A stretch of 64,000 bases of DNA from Paenibacillus macerans (GTDB lineage Bacteria; Bacillota; Bacilli; Paenibacillales; Paenibacillaceae), in NCBI RefSeq assembly GCF_900454495.1, contig NZ_UGSI01000001.1, forward strand, positions 4,280,501 through 4,344,500, written 5' to 3'. The translations under genes and the position numbers were made by a program. Below the pieces are notes generated by a model. That model was not told where the DNA came from and did no database searches. It saw only the letters and a program-made list of their open reading frames with translations. Below, one piece after another: positions 18,215 through 26,173 of this stretch; position 1 is the stretch's first letter, and each line of letters opens with the position of its first letter.

Positions 18215-18837
18215 TTAACTATTATTGCAAAGTATACATCCATGACACGAGAGATAGACACCATGCTTATCGCATTTCGGATAACCGTATGGAATGGTGG
18301 GGCTGTCATCTCCTTCTTCAATCTCAGACCATTCCAAGTAGTTGTTTATATCGACACTTTTTTTTTCAAAAGCACTAATCATTAATTCAAATTGTTGTAA
18401 GCATCTCTGGACCATTTCTTGATTAGGTTCATAATTGAGCCGTTCCCATCCTAACCCGTCCATAGCTGATGCAATAGTTCTAAGCATAAATTCTTTCTCC
18501 GCTTCAAAAGAGTCGATTTTCCATGGCATTTCATCAATATCAAAACCCACCGTTCCAATTCCAACGCAAGCTTGATCTCTCTGGGCCAGCCAGATGACCA
18601 GTTCTTTCTCTCGGTTTGTTGTAGCTAAGATCGACCCGCTTAAAGCAAGGACCTCAATAAAAACGGAAGTCAATCCATTGGACATATGCAAATCTTCAAC
18701 GGAATAAGCCGGATCTTCGGGTAATGAAATACTATTCCCCATCCCCATACCCACTTTCGGTTCTTTTAATAGGATTTGAAATCCTCGTCATAACTAAAAA
18801 CTCCAAATGAAGCGGGCTTGGATTTCTTATCCTTCAT
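18215..18837 (-). pseudogene. Hypothetical protein gene with frame break near start
   Basis: An ATG at 18837 with GGAGGGAATCGA before it reads MKDKKSKPASFGVFSYDEDF-KSY and stops. One extra base at the AA of 18768-18769 (TT on the coding strand) would continue it as LKEPKVGMGMGNSISLPED into the long intact frame 18215-18754 (179 residues, GTG start, no good ribosome site). The body is soluble and acidic, with a C-terminal Cys cluster (CDKHGVYLSCHGCILC) that could bind a metal. I do not recognise the family; immunity-like proteins in accessory regions can look like this, but nothing proves it. The long frame alone may still be made. Confidence 0.55.
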
Positions 18838-18854
18838 TCGATTCCCTCCTTAGC

Positions 18855-19291
18855 CTACCCTTCCCCTAATCGGGCCAGCGCGCGCTTGGCGGCAAGTTTT
18901 CCATTATGCATTCCATGTTCTGAGAGCTCTTTTAATTTCTCTTTAGCCGGCAAATATTTGTGATAACCCAAAATGTCGCATGCCCGTTCTTGCACATACA
19001 TATCCTCGTCATCCAAAAACTTCAGCAGAGTATCCAAGTGGTTATACGGCGTTAACGCCAAAACACTGTAAATATACTGGCATCTTACATCATCGTCCAA
19101 ATCGGGGGTTTGCAGCATATGATTGATTTGCTCAATACTTTGAAGGTCAGCAGCGTTCGACTCGTTATTGTTATTTTGACCTTGCGGATAATCTTTTTTC
19201 AGATCGTCCCAGTCGTGATTCGGATTTTGTTCCAATGCAGCAATAAAAGAGCCGGCGCTCCTAAAAGCAGGAGAAAGATCGGTTTCTTCAT
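18855..19291 (-). pseudogene. HEAT-repeat protein with frame break after signal anchor
   Basis: The intact frame 18855-19298 encodes 147 residues with HEAT-like helical pairs at about residues 75-145 (YSVLALTPYNHLDTLLKFLDD, YVQERACDILGYHKYLP, GKLAAKRALARLG). Its N-terminus has no ribosome site. In another frame ATG 19291 reads a typical membrane anchor (MKKPIFLLLLGAPALLLL-HWNK). One extra base in the T4 run 19225-19228 joins HWNK to NPNHDWDDLKKDYPQ, which gives a natural anchored HEAT-repeat protein. The function is unknown; such repeats mediate protein contacts. The break is seen directly; the repair is inference. Confidence 0.6.
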
Positions 19292-19359
19292 GATTCAAAT
19301 AACACGCTTGTAACCACAGTAGCTGATTCCCATTATATGTTAAACCCGAATTTTAAGCA

Positions 19360-19388
19360 TTGAGGTATAGTAAAGCTTGTGCTACGAT
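19360..19388 (+). promoter_or_regulatory. Promoter of antitoxin RNA, copy 1
   Basis: TTGAGG (19360-19365), 17-bp spacer, TACGAT (19383-19388). The same promoter recurs at 20063-20091. Confidence 0.65.
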
Positions 19389-19394
19389 AAAAAT

Positions 19395-19530
19395 AGTAAA
19401 GGAGCCGTGCTCGCAACACGGACTCCCTGTACACTTGCCGCCTTAAAGAGCGGTCGGCTGTGCTAAGGTGCTACGATCGAAATAGGCCGCATCCTTTGCG
19501 TGGAGGGCGGTCTATTTCTTTGTGTTTTGA
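19395..19530 (+). ncRNA. Predicted antitoxin RNA, copy 1
   Basis: From the promoter at 19360-19388 an RNA of about 130 nt would run through hairpin GGAGCCGTG/CACGGACTCC and end at the stem AATAGGCCGC...GGCGGTCTATT followed by TTTCTTTG. That covers the stop codon and 3' end of the toxin gene on the other strand. Its middle part differs from copy 2. Confidence 0.55.
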
Positions 19531-19631
19531 TTAAGCGCTACGATAATGGCCACAACCAGCGTCAACAGCGCAATGATTAGCGCGGCAAAACTGATCATGA
19601 TCATCAAAGTGTCTTTAATCGCCACAGGCAT
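19512..19631 (-). CDS. Hol-Tox type I toxin peptide, copy 1
   Basis: This 39-residue membrane peptide (MPVAIKDTLMIMISFAALII... VALNQNTKK) has one long hydrophobic helix and a basic tail, as in holin-like type I toxins. GGGAGGTG is 5 nt before ATG 19631. A candidate -10 TACAAT lies at 19697-19692. It is paired with the convergent RNA described at 19395. Confidence 0.8.
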   Translation of the reverse strand: MPVAIKDTLMIMISFAALIIALLTLVVAIIVALNQNTKK

Positions 19632-19771
19632 CACCTCCCTTCCGGGAGATTAGCCGACCACCCTTATAAGCCAGTTTCGTGTACATGCTATATTGTAGCA
19701 GAATTTGGCAGTCAGGTAAGAGATGATTTTAACAAGGGTTGGTCATAGTCGTTCCTGCTTGCCTCCTCAAT

Positions 19772-20047
19772 TCATTCATACGCCGACAGATTCGTTCGAA
19801 ACGCAGGCAAGTTGGCGGCTTTTCCCATCTCGTTCAGCAGATTCTCCATGCTCGCTTGCTGAAAGGACGCCAGATATGCGGCCAACGGTTCATCCGTCCC
19901 CTCTAATCCGGTCAGTTCAAACACGATCAGCACATCGTCCTTTACATATATTTTCCAGGAATGAACACTTCCTGCAGCGGCAGCGGTTCATATTGATTAT
20001 TGCATCTTTGGGTGATATAACCATTCCATTTGCTCGTACAGATGAAA
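19772..20047 (-). pseudogene. Gene remnant between the two toxin copies
   Basis: The minus strand reads SWKIYVKDDVLIVFELTGLE and on to LPAFRTNLSAYE with a stop at 19772. The frame is open back to about 20010 but has no start codon or ribosome site. Upstream pieces in other frames (HLYEQMEWLYHPKMQ) look like more of the same protein. I do not recognise the family. It appears to be a decayed 3' end, perhaps cut by the insertion or duplication of the toxin locus. Confidence 0.4.
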
Positions 20048-20097
20048 TCCGAATTTTAAGCATTGAGGTATAGTAAAGCTTGTGCTACGATAAAAAT

Positions 20098-20230
20098 AGT
20101 AAAGGAGCCGTGCTCGCAACACGGGCTCCCTGTACACTTGCCGCTTTAAAGAGCGGTCGGCTGTAGGGTAAAATAGTAACGGAAATAGACCGCTTCCCTT
20201 ACCCGGGGCGGTCTATTTCTTTATGTTTTG
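20098..20230 (+). ncRNA. Predicted antitoxin RNA, copy 2
   Basis: Promoter TTGAGG (20063-20068) and TACGAT (20086-20091) are spaced 17 bp. The end is a perfect stem AAATAGACCG/CGGTCTATTT followed by a T-rich run. It overlaps the 3' end of the copy-2 toxin gene. Confidence 0.55.
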
Positions 20231-20332
20231 ATTAATCGCTACGATAATGGCCACAACCAGCGTCAACAGCGCAATGATTAGCGCGCCAAAACTGATCATG
20301 ATCATCAAAGTGTCTTTAATCGCCACAGGCAT
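20213..20332 (-). CDS. Hol-Tox type I toxin peptide, copy 2
   Basis: This 39-residue peptide differs from copy 1 at few positions (ISFGALII instead of ISFAALII, AINQNIKK instead of ALNQNTKK). GGGAGGTG precedes ATG 20332. The changes are conservative, so selection appears to keep the membrane helix while the region after the stop codon has diverged. Confidence 0.8.
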   Translation of the reverse strand: MPVAIKDTLMIMISFGALIIALLTLVVAIIVAINQNIKK

Positions 20333-20444
20333 CACCTCCCTTCCGGGAGATTAGCCGACCGCCCTTATAAGCCAGTTTCTTGTACATGCTATATTGTAAC
20401 AGAATTTGGCAGCCGGGTAAGAAATGATTTTAACAATTTTATTA

Positions 20445-21368
20445 TTATTGCTCGTACTTTGCCAGAATCCTCCCAACGTATTGCCGAAAACCCTCCCGCA
20501 CTTCGGATGGCCCCACAATTTCGCATTTATCCCCAAAAGCGAGCAGCTTGTCGTAACCAAATTCATTAGGAATGATAGGATACGCAGCCAAGCAAGTATT
20601 TTCCTCTACCTTGATTACATTTCCTTCGCCAAATCGCTCAATCACTTTGTCCATCATAGAGCGGTCAATACGGATCGTAACCGAAATCCAATCTTGATTC
20701 ATCCAATCCGCTCCATCCATCGGAAGCGGTGAAAAATCCCGCGGCACAAAAGTTTCCCGAGAAACTTCCAATTTGCTCATACGAGCCAATTTGAATATCC
20801 GGTAATCCCTTTTTTCAACACAATAACCTTGCAGATACCAGCTGCTTTCTTTGAATACGACCCGGTAAGGTTCGACTTTTCGGGAACTTACATGGCCCGC
20901 CTTATCAACATAATCAAAGATCAGGCAGCGATCTTCATTCAAGGCCGTTTCCACATGGCTCAGCAGCGTGCGCAACGATTCATTTCCCTGATTCAACGAT
21001 AAATCGACAACAAATTTTCCTTCCGGAATCGGTGTCCCGCCTTCATGACCAATAGCGCTCAATTTCTCCAGGACATGGACAATTTCCTTATGATTAAACA
21101 GCTGCTTATAGCTTTTTAAACTGGTTACCAGTGTTTGAACGTCTGCACGCGTGAATAATTTTTTGTCCACTTTATACGATTTCATCAGGCCAACGCCGCC
21201 CGTTGCTCCTTGATGGGTGAAGATGGGCAGCCCGGCAAACGTCAATGTATCGATATCGCGGTAGATGGTTCGTCTGCTAACCTCAAGTTTCTCGGCCAGT
21301 TCCCGCGCACTGATAACCTCGTGTTCCAACAATATGACGATTATCGCAATTAAACGGTCTATTTTCAT
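20445..21368 (-). CDS. YafY-type regulator with HTH_11 and WYL domains
   Basis: This 307-residue cytosolic regulator has a winged helix-turn-helix (residues about 1-60: HEVISARELAEKLEVSRRTIYRDIDTL) followed by a WYL ligand-sensing domain (about 135-215) and a C-terminal WCX-type region. ATG 21368 is chosen because GAGGAGGAGGT lies 5-6 nt before it. It is divergent from the effector-binding-domain gene at 21465 with about 96 bp between, the usual layout for this regulator and its target. Confidence 0.9.
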   Translation of the reverse strand: MKIDRLIAIIVILLEHEVISARELAEKLEVSRRTIYRDIDTLTFAGLPIFTHQGATGGVGLMKSYKVDKKLFTRADVQTLVTSLKSYKQLFNHKEIVHVLEKLSAIGHEGGTPIPEGKFVVDLSLNQGNESLRTLLSHVETALNEDRCLIFDYVDKAGHVSSRKVEPYRVVFKESSWYLQGYCVEKRDYRIFKLARMSKLEVSRETFVPRDFSPLPMDGADWMNQDWISVTIRIDRSMMDKVIERFGEGNVIKVEENTCLAAYPIIPNEFGYDKLLAFGDKCEIVGPSEVREGFRQYVGRILAKYEQ

Positions 21369-21464
21369 GCCGCACCTCCTCCTCAAGTATGCCATACTGC
21401 TGTCATATTTGACATGCTACGCTATATGCGTATTCAAAATAAACCTTAGGGAGGCAAGTTAAAA

Positions 21465-21956
21465 ATGAGCAACTTCAAAATTGAAAAAAAGGCATCTTTC
21501 CGTATGATCGGATTTAAAACCGCATTGACAGGCGCAGCAAGCGTCCACTCGCCGTATTTTTCCAACCAGAAGACTTCGTTTTTCAAAAGCACCGTAGACA
21601 ACGGGAAAATGGCGGCATTGCGTCCATTGGCAGAAAGCCTCTACGGTTACGCTGCCGTGGCCATGAATCACGACACTGCGTTTTATTATGCCGGCGTCCA
21701 ATCTTCCCGGCCCTTGCCGGACGGGGCAGAAGAAGTATGGTTCCCGGAAAGCGAATATTTGGTTCTATCGGGCGGCGGCGGTTTGTCGCGCCTGGCTTTT
21801 GATAAACTGGAGGATCAGGCTTTTGGGACCATCTTAACGGATACTTATGAGTGGGAATATTCCGGCGCTCCAGTCGCAGAAATTTTGCTTAACGGAAATC
21901 CGGCAGACGCAGAAGTGGAAGTATGGGTGCCTGTAAAGAGACGTAATGAGCAGTAG
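21465..21956 (+). CDS. GyrI-like/AraC-effector-binding domain protein
   Basis: This 163-residue cytosolic protein spans one GyrI-like small-molecule-binding domain (starts MSNFKIEKKASFRMIGFKT; ends EVEVWVPVKR). Stand-alone proteins of this fold bind drugs or other small ligands. GGGAGGCAAG precedes the ATG. It is probably controlled by the divergent YafY-type regulator. The sequence right after its stop (21962 on) is a diverged toxin-locus remnant whose hairpin may now act as its terminator. Confidence 0.8.
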   Translation: MSNFKIEKKASFRMIGFKTALTGAASVHSPYFSNQKTSFFKSTVDNGKMAALRPLAESLYGYAAVAMNHDTAFYYAGVQSSRPLPDGAEEVWFPESEYLVLSGGGGLSRLAFDKLEDQAFGTILTDTYEWEYSGAPVAEILLNGNPADAEVEVWVPVKRRNEQ

Positions 21957-21959
21957 ACT

Positions 21960-22024
21960 TATATAGACCGCATCCTTTGTCTGGAGGGCAGTCTATTTCT
22001 TTGTGCTTTGATGGATCGCTACAG
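21960..22024 (+). repeat. Remnant of the toxin-antitoxin repeat
   Basis: TAGACCGCATCCTTTGTCTG and the following 45 bases match the 19489-19550 part of copy 1 with scattered changes. The antitoxin-terminator stem (ATAGACCGC/GCAGTCTAT plus TTTCTTTG) is kept. The toxin ORF is not recognisable beyond this point. Confidence 0.7.
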
Positions 22025-22187
22025 TTCTTTTAACTTCACAGCCTTTTCTCCCAGTCGTCCCGCCCTAACTGGCGCTCTCCAATCCGCCAAAATTAAGGAC
22101 AAAGCGGGATTCCCTCCCGGTTCCCTCTTCCGGGATAATAAAAGAAAGAAATATCCCTTAAAAAAACAAAATTGGGAGGGAATGTTG

Positions 22188-24035
22188 ATGTTGCACCGTT
22201 TAAAAGGAATGGCCCTATTATCACTGAGCTGCTTGTTAGCCTGGACCGGATGGGCCGGCTCCAGCCAGGCCGCCGCTTCTCTATCGGAGAAGGCTCTCGA
22301 AGCTGAGGTGGAGTGGAGCAGAGAGTACGGCGAAAGCTACGCTTCTCCCCAGGGGCGTTCGGTGATCCCCACTACTGATGGGGGTTATGCCGCGGTTGGC
22401 GCTGCCGATAACGGCGGCGAAGAGGTAGGGTATGTGGTCAAGGCGGACGAGGATGGTGCCGTGGAGTGGGAGCAACGGCTGCAGATCACCGGAGACTACA
22501 CCAAGGAGGGCGTTGAGGCCCGCCAAATTATCCAGACGCAGGATGGAGGATATCTCGTAACCGGTGCGATCACCGACCGAACCGAGAGACCGATCACCCT
22601 TCCTTATTTGGCCAAGCTTGACGGCCAAGGACAAATCGAATGGGCCCGCTATTATAAAGACCTATATATCGGAACGCATTTATATGCGGGATCCGTGGCG
22701 GAAACCCCGGACGGAGGTTTTGCCGTTACCGGGTACAGCGTCAATTCGTATTGGGAAGCCCCCGCCTACCTGCTTAAGGTCGACAATGAAGGAAACCAGC
22801 TTTGGTTTAAAACGTACCGCTTTGGGGAAGGGAATAACCAGGTTTTTAACGAGGTTATCAACACGCCCGACGGAGGGTTATTGGCGGTAGGCTATATCGA
22901 CAGCGTGATCAACTCGGACGCGGACGCCTCCGTGATCGTGAAGGTGGACGCCCAAGGTGAAGTCGAATGGGAGCAGAAGCAACCCGCTCCGCAGACCGGC
23001 CGCTCCGCCTATTCGGCTCAATTGTCGGCGGACGGAGGTTATATCGTATACGGGTTGATGTATCCAAACGATGAACGAACCGCTTTTCTCCTGAAAGCGG
23101 ATGCAGATAGCAATATCGTTTGGGAGAAAAACTATTCTCCCCGCGACGACAACGGCTCTTACAGACAATTAGTGACCACAAAGGACGGATACGCGCTTTT
23201 AGGCAGTTCGACCCGCAAGGAAGATTCGAAGTATCAATACCAGATCTCCTTCATCAACCAGGATGGCGAGCTGACCGAAAAGCTGCAATATGCGGCTCCG
23301 GGACTTGCCGCCGTAGGAAAAGGATCCCCCACTCCGGACGGCGGCTTCGTCCTGTCGGGCCAAGTGAAGGAAGAGGGAAAATACCGCATGCAGTTGGTTA
23401 AGCTCTCGGGAACTGGACAAGAGCCTGGTGATCTGGAATTGGCGGACCTTCGCTTCGCCGATCCGGCCGTGAAGCTGGAGATCGGCGAGCGTAAGCCAAG
23501 CGTCCTCGAAGCCGTTTATACGGACGGAAGCGTTACCGATGTGACGTATTTTGCCGGCTTCAGTTCTCTGAATCCGGAGATCGCCGACGTGGATAAGGCA
23601 GGCGTGCTCACGGGCATATCCTCCGGAACCGCCGATATTGTCGGCGAATACGGCGGACTTAGAGCCGTTCTATCGGTTACGGTTAATGACGGCTCAGGTG
23701 AACCCCAGCCCGGCCCCGGACAATTCTACCTGGATTCGGAAGACTACTCAGTAACTGTCGGCAGTGAGTTGGATATCGAGGCGTTGTTCACCGACGAGGA
23801 CGGAAACACGTTGAACGTCACCCGCGAAACCCAGTTTACGACGGCTAACCCGAAGATCGCCCAAATTGACGAAAGCGGCTATATCACCGGCATTAGCCCG
23901 GGACTCACCTCCGTGACCGCCGTCTACCAAGGCCATGCTTATACGTCCACCCTTCTCGTCGTCAAACCGTATACACCGCCCGGTGTGATGGACGACTTTG
24001 ACGACTTTAGAGTGTTTGAGGATTTGGACCAGTAA
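22188..24035 (+). CDS. Secreted repeat protein with two BIG2 domains
   Basis: This 615-residue exported protein has a signal peptide (residues 1-28, cut after SSQAAA). Residues about 40-440 hold some seven repeats of the pattern TPDGGY/F..G....(L)KVD..G...W, a beta-propeller-like module seen in secreted proteins. Two group-2 bacterial Ig-like (BIG2) domains follow at about 450-530 and 540-620 (VDKAGVLTGISSGTADI; IDESGYITGISPGLTSV). It ends in an acidic tail (MDDFDDFRVFEDLDQ). The second of two close ATGs fits GGGAGGG spacing best. It probably acts at the cell surface; no catalytic motif is visible. Confidence 0.8.
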   Translation: MLHRLKGMALLSLSCLLAWTGWAGSSQAAASLSEKALEAEVEWSREYGESYASPQGRSVIPTTDGGYAAVGAADNGGEEVGYVVKADEDGAVEWEQRLQITGDYTKEGVEARQIIQTQDGGYLVTGAITDRTERPITLPYLAKLDGQGQIEWARYYKDLYIGTHLYAGSVAETPDGGFAVTGYSVNSYWEAPAYLLKVDNEGNQLWFKTYRFGEGNNQVFNEVINTPDGGLLAVGYIDSVINSDADASVIVKVDAQGEVEWEQKQPAPQTGRSAYSAQLSADGGYIVYGLMYPNDERTAFLLKADADSNIVWEKNYSPRDDNGSYRQLVTTKDGYALLGSSTRKEDSKYQYQISFINQDGELTEKLQYAAPGLAAVGKGSPTPDGGFVLSGQVKEEGKYRMQLVKLSGTGQEPGDLELADLRFADPAVKLEIGERKPSVLEAVYTDGSVTDVTYFAGFSSLNPEIADVDKAGVLTGISSGTADIVGEYGGLRAVLSVTVNDGSGEPQPGPGQFYLDSEDYSVTVGSELDIEALFTDEDGNTLNVTRETQFTTANPKIAQIDESGYITGISPGLTSVTAVYQGHAYTSTLLVVKPYTPPGVMDDFDDFRVFEDLDQ

Positions 24036-24060
24036 GGCCACGCTGCCGCTTACCGCAAAA

Positions 24061-24091
24061 GCCCGTCCATTTTTAAATGGACGGGCTTTTT
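24061..24091 (+). terminator. Bidirectional intrinsic terminator
   Basis: GCCCGTCCAT (24061-24070) / ATGGACGGGC (24077-24086) followed by TTTTT. It serves the secreted-protein gene and overlaps the end of the convergent lipoprotein gene. Confidence 0.9.
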
Positions 24092-24570
24092 GCCGTTTGA
24101 ACTTCTAATTCTACCGTTGCTTTCGACCCGTCATCGGTATCAAACCTCATCTCCCAGTTCCCTTCCAGATGCGGGCCAAAAATGTGCTCATATGTCGTGT
24201 TTTCTCCGGCACCAAGCTTAGCTTGTACCCAGGTTATGTCCGTTGGAGAAATTAGTTTATAGTTGACCGGCTTTTTATTGGAATTTTTGACACGGACCCG
24301 AACCGTTTCACTGTCTCCGCCACTCTTGTAATTAAAACCGGATGATCCTTGTCCATTAAAAGCTATCGTTTGATCCGATAAAACCGAGGAAATGCCTGTT
24401 TCGTCTTCGGGCTCAGTTATGATCTGAACATTTGGAACCTCCACTGCCGATTCGCTTGTTTGTTTTGTGTGGAGCGTTATCAGATCGTCGGAATTGGTAA
24501 ATGCTGAGCATGCAGAGGTAACCGCAATCAAAAGAAGTGCTGCTGCCAGAGCATATAACCTTTCTTTCAT
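24073..24570 (-). CDS. Lipoprotein of unknown function
   Basis: This 165-residue lipoprotein has a signal peptide with lipobox TSAC (Cys21). The mature part is soluble, has an Ig-like beta pattern (ETVRVRVKNSNKKPVNYKL... GNWEMRFDTDDGSKATVELEV) and no catalytic motif. It would be anchored on the outer face of the membrane. GAAAGG precedes the ATG at 24570. Its stop codon lies in the terminator shared with the convergent gene. Confidence 0.8.
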   Translation of the reverse strand: MKERLYALAAALLLIAVTSACSAFTNSDDLITLHTKQTSESAVEVPNVQIITEPEDETGISSVLSDQTIAFNGQGSSGFNYKSGGDSETVRVRVKNSNKKPVNYKLISPTDITWVQAKLGAGENTTYEHIFGPHLEGNWEMRFDTDDGSKATVELEVQTAKSPSI

Positions 24571-24678
24571 ATCTACAACTCCATATTCATAATATATTTT
24601 CCTTTTTAAGTTAACTCAAATGCTGTATTGTGTAAATACTTGCTCAAAATTGGATTAGACGGAGGAAACATTTGCGAC

Positions 24679-25317
24679 ATGTTCAAAATCAAATTATCCC
24701 TGGCACCGATTGTACTAATTATATGTACTCTGGGGTTCGGAGCGATTTCTTTGTTCGTACAAGACAACGAAATACGCCATTTCGATCAGGTTATCGCCTC
24801 GTGGATTCAGCATTGGGAGACCCCGGCTTTGACGGTGTTTATGAAGTTTTTTACGACGATCGGCGGGAGTCTGCCGCTGATTCTTGTGATTATCACGGCC
24901 ATGGCAGTTTTATATACCGTCCTGGGGCACCGGGGAGAACTTGTCTTCTTGGCCGGTGTTATGCTTGGTTCAACCGTACTGAACTGGGCACTAAAAACGC
25001 TGTTTCATCGCGCACGCCCCGTCATTCACCGGATTATCGAAGCTGAAGGCTACAGCTTCCCGAGCGGACACTCCATGGCCGCGTTCAGTTTTTACGGCGC
25101 CCTTGCTTTTCTGATTTGGAGACATGTACCCGCTTCATTGGGCCGCTCGCTGATGATCGTTCTGAGTACCCTGTTTATTTTGGCCATCGGAATCAGCCGA
25201 ATTTATTTAGGGGTGCATTACCCGAGCGATGTCCTCGGAGGTTATTTCGTTAGCGGGTGCTGGTTGACTGCGAGTATTTTGTGGTATAAGAAAAACGTAC
25301 TCGATCGTACTCCCTAA
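24679..25317 (+). CDS. PAP2-family membrane phosphatase
   Basis: This 212-residue membrane protein has about five spans. The three phosphatase motifs are present: KTLFHRARP (about residue 104), PSGHSMA (about 130) and SRIYLGVHYPSDVLGG (about 175), with the catalytic His residues. It probably removes phosphate from lipid phosphates (undecaprenyl-PP or phosphatidylglycerophosphate class) on the outer face. ATG 24679 is preceded by GGAGG at a rather long distance of 13 nt; the longer frame from 24628 has no site. Confidence 0.9.
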   Translation: MFKIKLSLAPIVLIICTLGFGAISLFVQDNEIRHFDQVIASWIQHWETPALTVFMKFFTTIGGSLPLILVIITAMAVLYTVLGHRGELVFLAGVMLGSTVLNWALKTLFHRARPVIHRIIEAEGYSFPSGHSMAAFSFYGALAFLIWRHVPASLGRSLMIVLSTLFILAIGISRIYLGVHYPSDVLGGYFVSGCWLTASILWYKKNVLDRTP

Positions 25318-25401
25318 GAAGCCAGACCGCATTAAGCGGCAGTTCTAAACCGCGATAGAATGCGGGGCATGAAGCCGCCTAGCAAGAAGGGTAGTTCCAC
25401 G

Positions 25402-25530
25402 AAATGCAAAAGTGCAGTTCATCTCCGGTCAAAAGCTGCTTTTTTATCGGATAAGCTCAAATGAGATGTGCTTTTGCACTTCAATCGCTCTAAAATGGTT
25501 ATTGGCGAAAAATAGGATGCACTTTTGCAG
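25402..25530. repeat. Three copies of a GCAAAAGTGCA motif
   Basis: ATGCAAAAGTGCAG (25404-25417), TGTGCTTTTGCACT (25467-25480) and GATGCACTTTTGCAG (25516-25530) are the same near-palindromic motif in alternating orientation, spaced about 50-60 bp. The motif sits in the 274-bp gap between the PAP2 and EVE genes. Such dispersed intergenic motifs occur in this kind of genome; their function is unknown. Confidence 0.55.
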
Positions 25531-25591
25531 TTGACCACCATCGCCCCCATCATGTCGTCCTTCTTCCTGTGAAAAACGCTAAACTCGGCTT

Positions 25592-26077
25592 TCAGCGTTC
25601 AACTCCACCGTTCCCCAGCATCTCATTAGCTATGGTCAGAAAATCTTCGCGGCTGATTTCGAATTGTCCGAAGCGAAAGGAGTATCCCCAGTTGCGTTTC
25701 CCCTTAGTGAACGTAAGCTTGTCCAACAGAGCGGCAATTTTAACGGTGCGGCAGGGGAAATAATGCATATTCCGGCGATATGGAATAAAGTCATCGCTCA
25801 TTTTAAATGGATATACGATATCGTCTGCCACCTGGCCAATCGCCGTAAACGCCTGCAGAACTTCCCCGCCCTTCATCTCTGTCCGCGGCGAGTAATAGAT
25901 GAGCCAATCGCCTGGCCGCATTCTTCCGAGCGGGCGGGCTTTCCCATGGCAAGTCTGGGCGATCCCTTCCCTAACCCCGCGGCTGACATGCGATGCGGAG
26001 ACTACGCCAATCCAATAGCGGCTCCCTTTAGTTATATCGTTCCCGGCAAACCCCAAATCAGGTGACTTGTCGATCAT
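25592..26077 (-). CDS. EVE-domain protein (UPF0310 type)
   Basis: This 161-residue protein is a single EVE (PUA-like) domain: RYWIGVVSASHVSRGVREGI, CHGKARPLGRMRPGDWLIYYSP and an aromatic-cage-like arrangement toward the C-terminus (NWGYSFRFGQFEISREDF). EVE domains bind modified nucleobases in DNA or RNA and often accompany restriction or RNA-modification systems; none is adjacent here. AAAAGGAGG precedes the ATG. Confidence 0.9.
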   Translation of the reverse strand: MIDKSPDLGFAGNDITKGSRYWIGVVSASHVSRGVREGIAQTCHGKARPLGRMRPGDWLIYYSPRTEMKGGEVLQAFTAIGQVADDIVYPFKMSDDFIPYRRNMHYFPCRTVKIAALLDKLTFTKGKRNWGYSFRFGQFEISREDFLTIANEMLGNGGVER

Positions 26078-26173
26078 TTTATCGTGGCCTCCTTTTGATT
26101 TGTATAACGAAAGTATACAAAAACGCTGCTGACAACAGCATGTCAGTAGCGTTTCACGGATTTGCAGCGCATA

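Larger units (their letters stand above)
19346..19735. repeat. Direct repeat copy 1 carrying toxin-antitoxin locus
   Basis: About 390 bp nearly identical to 20049-20436, in the same orientation. Both copies contain a Hol-Tox gene on the minus strand and a promoter plus RNA on the plus strand. The main difference is the segment around 19443-19505, just beyond the toxin stop codon. Confidence 0.9.
20049..20436. repeat. Direct repeat copy 2 carrying toxin-antitoxin locus
   Basis: Second copy of the segment at 19346-19735, with the same promoter and toxin gene. It differs in the block 20162-20210, which is rearranged relative to copy 1. Confidence 0.9.
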
